The notes beneath the pieces were generated by a model, which was given only the letters and a program-made list of their open reading frames with translations, was not told where the DNA came from and made no database searches. A stretch of DNA of 15,431 nucleotides, taken from positions 1,609-17,039 of the forward strand of contig NW_001915164.1 in the NCBI RefSeq assembly GCF_000208925.1, written 5' to 3'. A program made the translations under genes and the position numbers. Origin of the DNA: Entamoeba histolytica HM-1:IMSS (Eukaryota; Evosea; Mastigamoebida; Endamoebidae). Shown piece by piece: positions 1 through 9,188 of the stretch (the stretch's first letter is position 1; each line of letters starts with the position of its first letter).

Positions 1-423
1 GGAAGTAAAGTTATTATTCTTCATCGAAGAGATGCTTTTAGGGCAAGTAAAACTATGCAAGAACGAGTATTAAATCATCCAAAGATTGAAGTAATATGGA
101 ATTCTGAATTAGTAGAATTAGAAGGAGATGGTGATTTATTAAATGGGGCAAAAATTCATAATCTAGTTTCAGGAGAATACAAAGTTGTTCCAGTAGCTGG
201 ATTGTTTTATGCTATTGGACATAGTCCAAATAGTAAATTCTTAGGTGGACAAGTTAAAACTGCTGATGATGGATATATTCTTACAGAAGGACCAAAAACT
301 AGTGTTGATGGTGTATTTGCATGTGGGGATGTATGTGATAGAGTATATAGACAAGCTATTGTAGCTGCAGGAAGTGGTTGTATGGCAGCCTTAAGCTGTG
401 AAAAATGGCTTCAAACTCATTAA
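1..423 (+). CDS. TRXR: Thioredoxin reductase (low-molecular-weight type), C-terminal part, 5' end outside window
   Basis: The frame is open from the first base of the window and gives 140 residues before TAA. The first ATG at 55 is internal, not the start. Visible signatures: HRRDAFRAS at residues 8-16, where family arginines contact the NADPH 2'-phosphate; FYAIGHSPN at about 70-78; and the FAD-binding CGDV at 108-111 followed by [10 protein letters not shown] from 117, which closes the FAD site over the flavin. The enzyme is a cytosolic flavoprotein that uses NADPH to reduce thioredoxin, a main antioxidant route in Entamoeba, which lacks a glutathione reductase system. The family is usually about 310-320 residues, so slightly over half is missing, including the N-terminal FAD GxGxxG and the redox CxxC, which should lie just upstream. 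No frameshift or internal stop is seen. It is convergent with the RAMP4 gene. Confidence 0.94.
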   Translation, partial: GSKVIILHRRDAFRASKTMQERVLNHPKIEVIWNSELVELEGDGDLLNGAKIHNLVSGEYKVVPVAGLFYAIGHSPNSKFLGGQVKTADDGYILTEGPKTSVDGVFACGDVCDRVYRQAIVAAGSGCMAALSCEKWLQTH

Positions 424-440
424 TTCAGTTTCTTTTTTAA
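421..440 (+). terminator. Poly(A)/3'-end signal of the thioredoxin reductase gene
   Basis: TAATT at 421-425 overlaps the TAA stop and is followed by a T-rich tract (429-438). Entamoeba mRNAs typically carry a UA(A/U)UU motif close to or overlapping the stop codon plus a downstream U-rich stretch, and have very short 3' UTRs. The assignment is by consensus only. Confidence 0.55.
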
Positions 441-527
441 CAGTTTTCGTTGAAATTATTGTTTCATTAACCAAATAAATAAGTAATAGTTAATGAATCA
501 ATTACGTTAAATGAATGTTGGTATGTT

Positions 528-692
528 TTACATCACTCTGAAGAGTGAAATGACAGCTGAACCTACAACAACAAATAAGAATATAGCTAAAACTACTGGT
601 CCAACTGCTGCTTTTTCTTCTTTCTTAGCTGGTTTAACTCCTGACACGAATTTTTTATTTTGGGCATTTAAATGAGCTTGGGCTCCTGACAT
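528..692 (-). CDS. RAMP4: RAMP4/SERP1 (YSY6-like) translocon-associated small membrane protein, 54 aa
   Basis: ATG at 690-692 reads through 54 codons to TAA at 528-530. The protein has a polar N-terminus, a K/E-rich linker at residues 20-28 (KPAKKEEKA), and one hydrophobic segment at about 31-51. The core EEKAAVGP (25-32), then LAIFLFVVVGSA (35-46), aligns with the RAMP4 signature (EEKxxVGPxLLALFIFVVCGSA). The family consists of tail-anchored ER proteins that bind Sec61 and help stabilise nascent membrane proteins during stress. Here the N-terminal half is shorter than the roughly 65 residues of animal or yeast members. Its ER location is inferred from the family. It is too short for common ORF cut-offs and easily missed. 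A TAATT motif (minus strand) lies about 25 bases past the stop and could serve as poly(A) signal. No sharp TATA-like element was found upstream. Confidence 0.86.
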   Translation of the reverse strand: MSGAQAHLNAQNKKFVSGVKPAKKEEKAAVGPVVLAIFLFVVVGSAVISLFRVM

Positions 693-1577
693 GAAATTGA
701 TTCAGTAATGAGATTTTAAAGATTGTTTTCTTCTTTTCTATTTGGTGAGGAATTTTTTCTTTTTTCTTTTTTCTTTTTTTGTGTTTTATTTTTATTTTTA
801 TTCTTGTCTTTTTTTAAGTCTTAGATTATAAAAATATTATATAAATATATACTTTGAAAGGTTCTAACTCCTTTAAAATACAATATCTTGATATTGAAAT
901 AAATAATTTTTAATTATAAAGATATATACTGTTTCATGTGGTTATTTTAAAGATATTATAATATAAAAATTTAAAGAGAGTAGATAGTTATAATAACATA
1001 TGTTATAAGAGGGGTTAAATAAATTCTAAATTAGTAATTAAGTTATTTAATATTACTTTTTTATTTTTGAAAGGTATTGATTATTATGGAGTAATACACT
1101 TATGTTATAATTATAAAAGTTATTTCTTCTGGGTTTATTGAATATTAATTAATAATGTTTTAAATACACTAATAAACTTTTATTATGTACTTAATTAGCT
1201 CTAAATCAATATATTTTGATTAACAAATATATTAATCATTATAATAATAAAGGAAATAACTGTTTAAATGAATAAGATTAACTTATGTGTATTATTTAAA
1301 TTATAATTAACGAAATAAAAAAAATAATCAAAGTTGAATATAAATAGAATTTATTTTATTTTTATAGTAAAACACTATTTTTATTATTTATTCTACTTAT
1401 ATGTTATTTTGAACAGTTACATAGTAGATTTTATAATAGGAAATGGTTTAATATTATGAATGATTAGATCTTTATTATTTAGTCAAATGGAAGAATTTTT
1501 TCAAAGGTATAATTTTAATTTTATACAGATTAATTAAAAGAAATAAAAAATAACAAAAATATTGTGAAGATTAGAAT
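693..1577. other. AT-rich intergenic spacer between RAMP4 and the P4-ATPase
   Basis: No open frame of useful length with coding character was found on either strand, and no tRNA-like fold was spotted. The stretch should contain the RAMP4 promoter on its left and the 3' UTR of the P4-ATPase on its right. A TTTTAATTAATC on the minus strand about 40-50 bases past the ATPase stop could act as its poly(A) signal. The rest is short A/T runs without a repeat I could define. Confidence 0.6.
753..780. repeat. TTTTTTC heptamer tandem repeat (3 units plus a T7 run)
   Basis: Three exact TTTTTTC units (753-759, 760-766, 767-773) are followed by seven Ts. On the RAMP4 sense strand this is a GAAAAAA tract about 60-90 bases upstream of the ATG. 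It is likely a slippage microsatellite. A promoter role is possible but unsupported. Confidence 0.7.
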
Positions 1578-4500
1578 TTATTTATCATGAAACATAGTAT
1601 ATCCACTTCCTTGTTCTTTTGTTTCTTTCTTAAGCTTATCATCTTTTGTTTTAGAAAAGACTTGAATAAGTTCATAGTTTTGAGGATTAACATACCTGCC
1701 TAAGAAAGACTTAAGAATATTTGGAGTGATAGCGAGAATAATAGCCAATAAGCTAGATAAGTAGAAGTATGGCATTTGTAATGCCCTCCATAATGAAAAA
1801 TAACTCATATTTTCTCTGGTTGCCCCACTGAATGAAGCCAAGAAGAAATAAGTGAAGAAGAAAGATCCCACTGAAACAAAAAATCCAAAAATGATTAATC
1901 CATTCCACCTTTTAACAGTAGTAGCAAATGTAGCAACAACACCTAATGTAGTATAAGTTGTTACAATAGCACTTGCTCCAACCATTCCTGAAGTTTTTCC
2001 ATTCAATGTCATAACATCGTTAGAAGTAAATATAATCATTAAATAGAAATAAATCATTGATTGGTATGTTCCATATATAAACCATCCAATATAAGATAAT
2101 AAATTACCTCTTTTAGTTCTAATTAATTCTCTATTCACTTGTGGATGTTCTTTAATTTCTTTCCACGATAAATCAGAATCAAAGAAAGAAATAAATACAG
2201 GAGGAATTGAAGTAAATATGAAATTATACAATGCCATCATATAATCATCATATAATCTCTGTGATGTAAACATACAAATACATGCAAACCATAAAAGATG
2301 TAAGAAGAAAGCAGCATTTTTGAAAAAGATTAATTTGATTAATGATGTATTTCTATATAATGACATTCTTCCATGATAAAGAATTAATTTTCCTAAATGT
2401 TTAAATCTATAAATTGAATAATCAGCAGAACGTGCTGCTTGACTTCCTTCTTTTCCATATATTCCAACTCCAACACTAGCTGCATTAATCATAGGAATAT
2501 CATTTGCTCCATCACCTACAGCTAAACATTTCTTTTTGGTTATTTGTCGAACATGTCTTGCAATTTTAGCTTTTTGTAATGGCATTGACCTACAACACAT
2601 TACAACCTCTATATTCATAGCAACTTCTTTAAATATTTTTTTACATTCTTCAACGCATATATCAATAGAATGAGCAGTGATAATTAATGCATGCTTATTA
2701 TTTTTTTCATTACTTAATTTTGTTTGAGCTTCTTCAAGCATTTTATTACATTCTTCTTTATCTTTACCATTAACATAAATTAATTCACATCCATTGAGTA
2801 ATCCACATGCTCTACCAACAGCAATTCCAGTTTCCTCTTTATCTCCTGTAATAACCCATATTTTAATTCCTGCTTCATTTAGCATTTGGAGTGTTTCAGG
2901 AACACCTTCTTGAAGTTCATCTTGAACACCTGAACATCCTAAAACATTAAGGTCTTTCTCCATTATTGAAATAGCTTTTTTAATTGCATCCTCTCTTCCT
3001 TCTAATTTACCTTGTGCTTCTTCCCAAGTTTTATTCCATACTTCATAAAATTCTTTAGTAATTTCTCTTTTACATAATACTAATGTTCTTAGACCTTGTT
3101 CAGCTAATGGCTTAACATCACAAAATTCACCTGAAGCACATAATCCATTAATTACATGATCTGCCCCTTTTGTAAATAAAACAATTCTTTCTCCAATTTT
3201 AACTAATACACTTGAACGAGCCCTTTCTGAACTAAAAGGAAATACAGCTAAAATATTTACGACTTCTTCATTTGGGTGTTTAATTTTTAATGATGATTGA
3301 AGTCTTTGAGTAAATTTTACTCCATTTATTTCTGCAGCACGTAATAAAGCCTCTTCATCGGGAGATGGAGATTTATATTTTTCATTGACAACAGTAGCAT
3401 TATGGCACAACGCCATACAATAAATAAAGTCAAGAATTTTATTACTATCTATTTGTTCATTCTTAGGAGTTCCAATTCCATTATCAATTAATCCACAAGC
3501 AACACCAAGTTGGTTTTCTTTAAATGTTTGTCCATCTATAATACATTCTACAAAATTCATTTCATTTTCTGTTAATGTTCCAGTTTTGTCAGTTAAAATA
3601 TATTCAATAAATCCTAATTCATCATTCATTGCTGTACACCTAACAACAATTCCTTTTTCTCCTTCATTTGTTTGATATTTAAATTCACTATCCCATTTCA
3701 TAAATAATGATTGAAGTGTTTTTGCAATCTCTAAACATACTGCACATGCAATAGGAATAAGATATGAAGACAATGTGAAATAACTGAAAAATTCTTTAAC
3801 ACTTAAATGAGTTGAACGTTCTGGTAAATCTAAATACCAATGGTCTTGATGGGTATAAAACATAATTGTTGCCATAACACTACAAAACACAGATATTCCA
3901 AGAACAACTAAGAAAACAACAGCAACAAATGAATTCATTTGTTTATCAGTCCCAGATAATCTCATTCTTCTTTTTTCTCTATTTAATGCTAATTTTGTAA
4001 AGTCTCCAGTATAAACAACAGAACATAATAAATCATTTGAACGTAAAACTGATCCTTGAAACATTAATGCAGAAGCATCACATCCAATTTTATCTTCATT
4101 TACTTTAACAACAGCCCTAAAACTATCAAACCGTGGATTTGGTGCATCACAGGTAATAGTCACTGATGACTCAAAAAGATGTTCTTGTGATATTTGAAGT
4201 AATCTTCTTGGAACAAAAACTTCTTTTGGTGTTACTTCACCATCAATCTCAGCTGTTTGAATAAGAATTGGATCAAGTGAATCAGTGTGTAAAGGAATAA
4301 GATCGGCTGGACATCGTTGACCTTGTTTTAATAAAATACAATCCCCAGGAAGTAATTGACTTGATTTAACTTCTTTTTGTATTTCTCTATTAACTAATGT
4401 ATATTTAACTAAGTCTGCTTTAATGTCATCAATATATCTTCTAATATCTTCACGTAATTCTCTAAACATCGCTGAAAACATTATGATAGCTAAAGGAACT

Positions 4501-4745
4501 GAATAAGTAATAGGAGTAACTGCAGATACTTGTGGAATACAAGTCAGTATTGTATTAACAATAAAGAATATATTTGAAAACCTCATCAACTGTTCTAACA
4601 TAAATTTAAATGGAAATGAATAAAAAGTATATTTTGTTGTGTGAACATTATTCTTACAGAATGCTTTATGAGAATTAACAGAATGATTAAAAACTTCAAT
4701 AACAGGATATGTCTCTTTCGGTTTATGACTAATATAACATCCCAT
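1578..4745 (-). CDS. P4-type ATPase (phospholipid flippase), complete, 1055 aa
   Basis: The protein should flip aminophospholipids or related lipids toward the cytosolic leaflet at ATP cost, at the plasma membrane or endomembranes. Evidence in order: P4 N-terminal region with TM1-TM2 at about 56-93; actuator loop DGEV at 168-171; TM3 at about 271-297; TM4 at about 320-348 with PIAC at 331-334; phosphorylation site DKTGTLT with Asp386; nucleotide domain SPDEEAL (461-467), FPFSSERARSSV (502-513) and KGAD (526-529); TGDKEETG (633-640); hinge GDGAND (744-749); then C-terminal TM5-TM10 (about 803-1012) and a short basic tail. The length fits the family. An in-frame TAA four codons upstream (TAA TCA AAA CTA ATG) fixes this ATG as the first available start. 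Oddities: DGET is DGEV and PISL is PIAC. The N-terminus MGCYIS matches an N-myristoylation pattern. No intron or frameshift is seen. Substrate class cannot be assigned. The family usually needs a CDC50 partner, not present here. Confidence 0.96.
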   Translation of the reverse strand: MGCYISHKPKETYPVIEVFNHSVNSHKAFCKNNVHTTKYTFYSFPFKFMLEQLMRFSNIFFIVNTILTCIPQVSAVTPITYSVPLAIIMFSAMFRELREDIRRYIDDIKADLVKYTLVNREIQKEVKSSQLLPGDCILLKQGQRCPADLIPLHTDSLDPILIQTAEIDGEVTPKEVFVPRRLLQISQEHLFESSVTITCDAPNPRFDSFRAVVKVNEDKIGCDASALMFQGSVLRSNDLLCSVVYTGDFTKLALNREKRRMRLSGTDKQMNSFVAVVFLVVLGISVFCSVMATIMFYTHQDHWYLDLPERSTHLSVKEFFSYFTLSSYLIPIACAVCLEIAKTLQSLFMKWDSEFKYQTNEGEKGIVVRCTAMNDELGFIEYILTDKTGTLTENEMNFVECIIDGQTFKENQLGVACGLIDNGIGTPKNEQIDSNKILDFIYCMALCHNATVVNEKYKSPSPDEEALLRAAEINGVKFTQRLQSSLKIKHPNEEVVNILAVFPFSSERARSSVLVKIGERIVLFTKGADHVINGLCASGEFCDVKPLAEQGLRTLVLCKREITKEFYEVWNKTWEEAQGKLEGREDAIKKAISIMEKDLNVLGCSGVQDELQEGVPETLQMLNEAGIKIWVITGDKEETGIAVGRACGLLNGCELIYVNGKDKEECNKMLEEAQTKLSNEKNNKHALIITAHSIDICVEECKKIFKEVAMNIEVVMCCRSMPLQKAKIARHVRQITKKKCLAVGDGANDIPMINAASVGVGIYGKEGSQAARSADYSIYRFKHLGKLILYHGRMSLYRNTSLIKLIFFKNAAFFLHLLWFACICMFTSQRLYDDYMMALYNFIFTSIPPVFISFFDSDLSWKEIKEHPQVNRELIRTKRGNLLSYIGWFIYGTYQSMIYFYLMIIFTSNDVMTLNGKTSGMVGASAIVTTYTTLGVVATFATTVKRWNGLIIFGFFVSVGSFFFTYFFLASFSGATRENMSYFSLWRALQMPYFYLSSLLAIILAITPNILKSFLGRYVNPQNYELIQVFSKTKDDKLKKETKEQGSGYTMFHDK

Positions 4746-5111
4746 TAGTTTTGATTAATCAATTATGAGATGCAAAGTAGTCGTGTTTTTTTTTCGTTTC
4801 TTTAACAAAAAGGGTTTTTCCTTTTTTATTTTTTTATTAAATTCTTTTTTTGACACAAAATACACAACAATTTTTATGGATTTTATTATTTAAAAATATA
4901 AACCGTTATGAATGAATCAAAGAAATTATTTTTCAACAACTAGATTCAGAAAATTGAATATAGAAATTAGCTATATAAATATGTAAAGAAAAGAAATAAT
5001 ACGAATAAATGGTTTAAAATAAATAAAAAATATAATAACCATAAAGATAAAAAAAAATTCCATAAAAATAAAAAAAATAACAGAAAAAGGATGAGAGAAA
5101 TAAAAATAAAG
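4746..5111. other. AT-rich spacer: P4-ATPase 5' region and flank of the LINE 3' end
   Basis: This 366-base stretch holds the presumed P4-ATPase promoter (minus strand) and the flank in which the LINE 3' end lies. I did not find a convincing Entamoeba TATA-type GTATTTAAA or GAAC element in the expected positions. Directly beside the LINE end, the minus-strand sequence is T-rich (CCTTTATTTTTATTTC), consistent with the T-rich targets that Entamoeba LINEs use. Confidence 0.5.
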
Positions 5112-5118
5112 GAATTAA

Positions 5119-5993
5119 TTAAGTATTAATAGAACTAACTTCTGTTGTTCCTTCATTGGATGGGAATAACCCCATCCATGACTCATCTTCTAGCAGCTCT
5201 ACAGAGTATGTTTGGTTGTGATAGAAGCAGTATTCCATGACATTAATCATGTTTTGTATTACATAGTTTTTAACTTCTTTAATGAGGTCAATTTCAATTT
5301 TTAATTCTTTAATTAATCTATTGCTTTATTTGTTTATTATTCTATTAATTGAAATTACTACTGGAATTATTTTGACATCTTTTATTTTCTCTATTTTCAT
5401 TAGCGTATTCTTTAATTAATTGTACATATTTCTTTTCTTCCAATAGGTTCCATTAATATTGTGATCAGCCACAATAGTCATATCAAATATTAGACTAGTT
5501 TTATTCTTTTTATTTAATACGTATATATGGTATTTTGTGATATGGTCATTCACTTTTATGCATTATTTATTTTTTCAATATCATTGTGATGTCTTTATAT
5601 TTGAACATTGTTTCATATGGGGGTTTTTTATATTGTTTATTTCCTGTTTATTTTCTTATTAATCAATATGATTATGCCAATATTGTCATGTTTTTCCATT
5701 TGTGATTTTTTATGACTAATACAAGATAGTAGAATGTGTTGTACTGTTGTTATTTTGTCTTTACACAGTGTGGAGTATTTTAATCTTTCATTTTTCATTA
5801 TTTTTGATTTTCTATACCCACAAAATATTGCTCCATCTTGCATTTTAGTTAATTGAAGGAATGCATTCTTTTTAATATTGATGAAGTTCCATGCTTTAAT
5901 TGTAGTAATTTTATCTACTCCTTTTGACTCAAACCATCTTCTAAAATATCCATTTGTTTGATGACACTTCCTTTTGTTTAATGTATTTATCAA
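5119..5993 (-). pseudogene. LINE C-terminal region: zinc-finger-like segment and restriction-like endonuclease remnant
   Basis: The right part (5637-5993) is open for 118 codons and contains LCKDKITTVQHILLSC, resembling the CxxC...HxxxxC knuckle before the nuclease of this LINE class. The first cysteine of the pair seems replaced (YSTLC). After a frameshift, a second open stretch reads HITKYHIYVLNKKNKTS then LIFDMTIVADHN, where the Asp and nearby hydrophobic strand fit a PD-(D/E)xK-like core. The preceding Pro-Asp expected in EhLINEs is not seen (VND instead). A further break separates it from the final fragment (ELLEDESWMGLFPS...) that ends at 5119. The fold assignment is by motif and position only. 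Confidence 0.6.
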
Positions 5994-6599
5994 TAATTTT
6001 TTTTATTTCTACTACTACTTCTTTTTCTTTTTTTCTTTTCAATAAATTCATTTATTATTTCTTCTATTTTTGTTTCATTTATTTTATGAATTGGTGTTTT
6101 TTAATTTTATTCCATATTCCTTTATTGCTATTCCATCTATCTAATATGTTATTTCTTATTTCACTCTTGTACAATAGTACATTAATATTCTAATTATTTT
6201 ATTAACATATTCATACCTTATGTTTATTAATCCATCATTTCTTCTATAATGACATATAGATTGTCTTTGGAGTTGAATCATTGTATTTTGCCTTTCTTAA
6301 ATATTTTCTTATCTCCAAATCCATTTTGTCTAAGTTACTTTCCAATTTACTACTGATGCGGAATATCTGAAAATAGGGATTACTTCCGTGTTTATTCTAG
6401 TAATATATCTTCTATTATTGCTTTCATTAGTATTTATTTCTTCCATTTTCTGAATCATTTTTCTTTGATGGTTTTTTACAATTGAAGTATTATCAATTTT
6501 GTCAGACTGCCATACACCTAAATATTTATACAAGTCATCACCTTCAATTATGTGGATGTTTGCATTCAATTTGGTATTTGATTAGTGTTTTAATACCAT

Positions 6600-7187
6600 T
6601 CATGATTTATTCTCATTCATTTCCATCCCTATTCCACTTATTATTTCTTTAATTTCATTGTGGATTATTCCCATTTCTTCACTACTTTCCGTCATTATTC
6701 TCAAATCATCCATATATAATGTGTGATTTGCTTTTGGGAATTTCTCTTCGATGATTTGAGAAATTACATTCATCTGTATGATGAAGAGTAGATTTGATAA
6801 GGAATCACCTTGTAAATTTCCTCTATTTAATTTAATATTGCCTAGATATTCATTAAATTTATAGCCGATGAATATCTTCCATCTAGTCATCATACTTTCA
6901 ATAATGTCTATGATGACACCCTCTACATTAAAATATTTTAATGATTCAATTACCCATTCGTGGTTGACTGTGTCATATGCTTTCTTAATGTCATAATATG
7001 ACTCCACATATTTTGGGTATTTTTCTTCTTTCTGATGCTTCATCATATAACTATTTCTCATTCCTTCTTTAGCATCAAGAGATTGTAATTTACATCCCAG
7101 TTGATTATTACTAATTTTCAATGATTCACAATTCATGTTAAGTCTTCTGTGAATCTTTTCTTTTAATATGGAGGTAAATACTTTCAT
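6600..7187 (-). pseudogene. Reverse transcriptase palm domain of the LINE (largest open fragment)
   Basis: 195 residues remain open. Motif A is YYDIKKAYDTVN (residues 64-75, catalytic Asp66). Motif B is RGNLQGDSLS (122-131). Motif C is YMDD (158-161, about 6705-6716) with both catalytic aspartates retained. Motif D follows before a TGA at 6600-6602. The frame actually continues upstream of the listed ATG with DRNDVTNYRHISC, a recognised RT segment, so this methionine is not the original start. In life it copied LINE RNA into DNA at a nicked target. Metal-binding residues are intact although the rest of the polyprotein is broken. Confidence 0.9.
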
Positions 7188-8292
7188 TATTACATTTGTA
7201 CAACTGATATGACGATAATTAGTAACATCATTCCTATCAATTTGTGGATTAATAAAGTTCTTCCACTTACCATGTCTAATGGGATGTTTTCAGGGAAGTT
7301 CAACCATTCATTGAAGATAGTGGGAATGGCTTCTCTTGATGATGACATTCTTTTCCAGTAATACCCATGTATAGTGTCTATTCCTGGTGCTTTCCAGTTA
7401 CTTATTCTCTTTAAACTTAAATTTAATTCATTTATTGTTATTATGACACTATCATAATTCTATATATTTCATTCCACAAGGTGATTTGTTTTATTTTCCA
7501 ATTCTCTTTATTTAAATCACCTGTGTTTCATATAACGATTTCCAATATTCTAAAGTAATATCGTTATTTGGGTATATTTCATTTTTGTTTCTTCCATATT
7601 CTAATTTTCTTGTTAGAATCAAACATGATTTTATTTGTATTGATTCTGACCCTTTCTTCCTTATTAAATTTAATCCTTTCTTTTATCATTGTCATCATAT
7701 ATTTTATGTACTTTATTCTTTCTAGTGCTTTGACTTTTATTCATTCTTCATCACGTTCATTTAATTTCATGTTGCACTTTATTCTGTACCATTTTCTTCC
7801 CTTGACCAAATCTTCTAGTCTATTTATTTTCTTTAGGATTTCTTTTATTTCATCAAATTTATCTCCTATTATTTTATTTTGGAGATAGAGGTGCATAACC
7901 ATTGAAATCATCTTCATATCATCTTGCAGATCCTGCATCCTGCTTCCTGACCATTCCCATCTATTATTAATTTCCATTATTAATCGGTCAGCTTCTTTTC
8001 TTTTCCGGTAGTAATTAATGTTTGTACATTTTTCTATTTTCATTTCTTTCACTTTATTGATGAGAGTGTTAAGGTATTCTTCATCAATTTCTGTAGAGTT
8101 ATTCTTTAATATGATGTTTTTATTATTGAATCACACTCTACTCTTCCTTCCATTATATCATTTATTTTCAATTTAATGTACCGTTTAGTGCTTTTTATTT
8201 TACGTGACACTTTAATATATTTAATATATTCCTTTTCATTATTGACATTGATGTTTGTCACTTTTATTATACTTTCAATTTGTTCCCATCTT

Positions 8293-8326
8293 AATTTCTT
8301 ATATAATTTCTTATATAATTTCTTAT
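8293..8326. repeat. 12-bp tandem repeat, about 2.8 copies, inside the LINE remnant
   Basis: AATTTCTTATAT occurs at 8293-8304 and 8305-8316 with a partial copy to 8326. On the minus strand it encodes KLYK units in frame, expanding the peptide without a shift. Probably replication slippage. Confidence 0.8.
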
Positions 8327-8689
8327 TCAACCAATTAATTGCAAAACAATACAACACTTCAATTAAAATTTTATTTCTTTCTTTTGTTGTATTTCTTGTC
8401 TGATTATCATCTCCTGTTTTTTGATAATCATTGCTTCGTTTTCTCTTCGATTTCCACTACTGTCTTTTTCATAGGAGTAGTTTCTTTCATCTTCATCGTT
8501 CCTGATGATGCTTTCCTCATTACTGGTTGTGCATTTATCACAAGTGTCATCGTTTTCTTCTTCTCTAGTTCCTTCTGTGTAATAAAATTTTGAATATCAT
8601 CTTGTTACTTTGGTATGACTTGTTTTTGTGTCTCATTTTCTTTTTGTGTATTGTCTAATTCTTCTCATGTTATTAGATCGAATTTGACA

Positions 8690-9188
8690 CGTCTGAAGCA
8701 CCACACACAAACGTTAATACAATTCAAGCTTCGACTCTCCCAGTTATTATCTGGTTATGACGGTGCCTTTGAATTAGAAATGTATTGGGCAATGCTGTAA
8801 AGTGTGCAGCAAGAGATTATAGTAGAATATTACATGTTGTAATATAAGGATATACTGAAGTGTGGTTAATACTAAAAGAAGATTAGTCATAGTAGTATAG
8901 TAGTAATGAAATGTTTCCTTCTCCCATTCATAAAATAAGAAAAATGAAATTCCTTAAAATTAAGGTAGAAAACAAACAAAAGCTTAAAAAGAAGAATTAT
9001 GCAGGAGAAAGTTGAAAGACCTTAATAAGAAGAAATAAAGTAAAGAGTTGCTTTCCTCATTTTCCAAGAAAAACCTAAATGATAGGCTAAACAAAGAGAT
9101 TACTCTTTTTTTAATAAGCGAAGGGACGGGATTAGTCTCTCCTGAGCTAGGAAGAATAGATGAAAATTCTATTAATACTTAATTAATT
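8690..9188 (+). mobile_element. SINE-like element inserted in the LINE, opposite orientation, sharing the LINE 3' tail
   Basis: The plus-strand segment ends with TTCTATTAATACTTAATTAA plus TT at 9167-9188. This is identical over 22 bases to the LINE 3' end read on the minus strand (5134 down to 5113). The 33 bases before it align without gaps at roughly half the positions; from GGACGGGATT at 9124 to 9178 I count about 38 of 55 matches. Surrounding DNA is T-rich on the plus strand, but this block is A/G-rich on plus, supporting a separate insertion. It splits a coiled-coil reading frame: coding-like minus-strand sequence ends at 9189 and resumes near 8690. The length of about 500 bp and the shared tail fit the EhSINE mode of borrowing LINE retrotransposition machinery. 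The 5' boundary is approximate and no clear target-site duplication was seen. It has no protein-coding capacity. Confidence 0.6.
8729..8739 (+). promoter_or_regulatory. Possible RNA polymerase III B-box in the SINE 5' region
   Basis: GCTTCGACTCT matches 8 of 10 defined positions of the tRNA B-box consensus GGTTCGANTCC and lies about 40 bases into the SINE-like element, roughly where an internal promoter is expected. No good A-box was found upstream and the flanks do not form a T-arm stem, so this may be chance. Confidence 0.25.

Larger units (their letters stand above)
5119..8690 (-). pseudogene. LINE ORF2 remnant: reverse transcriptase plus endonuclease polyprotein, multiply broken
   Basis: Decayed polyprotein read from right to left. 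The N-terminal basic region includes an open segment at 7741-8052 and ITLEYWKSLYET near 7530-7565. The RT fingers begin with WKAPGIDTIHGYYWKR (about 7346-7396). A frameshift at about 7236-7246 moves the reading to the palm (see separate entry). Past the palm the thumb (KYLGVWQSDK, within 6330-6569) is in the same frame but behind two stops, TGA at 6600-6602 and TAA at 6582-6584. Then come at least two more shifts, a zinc-finger-like segment (LCKDKITTVQHILLSC, about 5725-5775), and an endonuclease segment with LIFDMTIVADHN (about 5460-5496). A last open segment of about 55 residues ends ...EVSSINT at the TAA at 5119. The order RT, zinc knuckle, C-terminal nuclease is that of R2/R4-type LINEs, to which EhLINEs belong. 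Confidence 0.8.

Noticed and set aside
5954..6193. Plus-strand open frame of 79 codons rich in Phe/Leu/Ile
   Set aside because: It is the T-rich complement of the minus-strand LINE ORF2; hydrophobic low-complexity translation with no motif.
7568..7888. Plus-strand open frame of 106 codons resembling a membrane protein
   Set aside because: Antisense shadow of the Lys/Glu-rich LINE ORF2 N-terminal region; the TTT/TTC/ATT richness produces false transmembrane segments.
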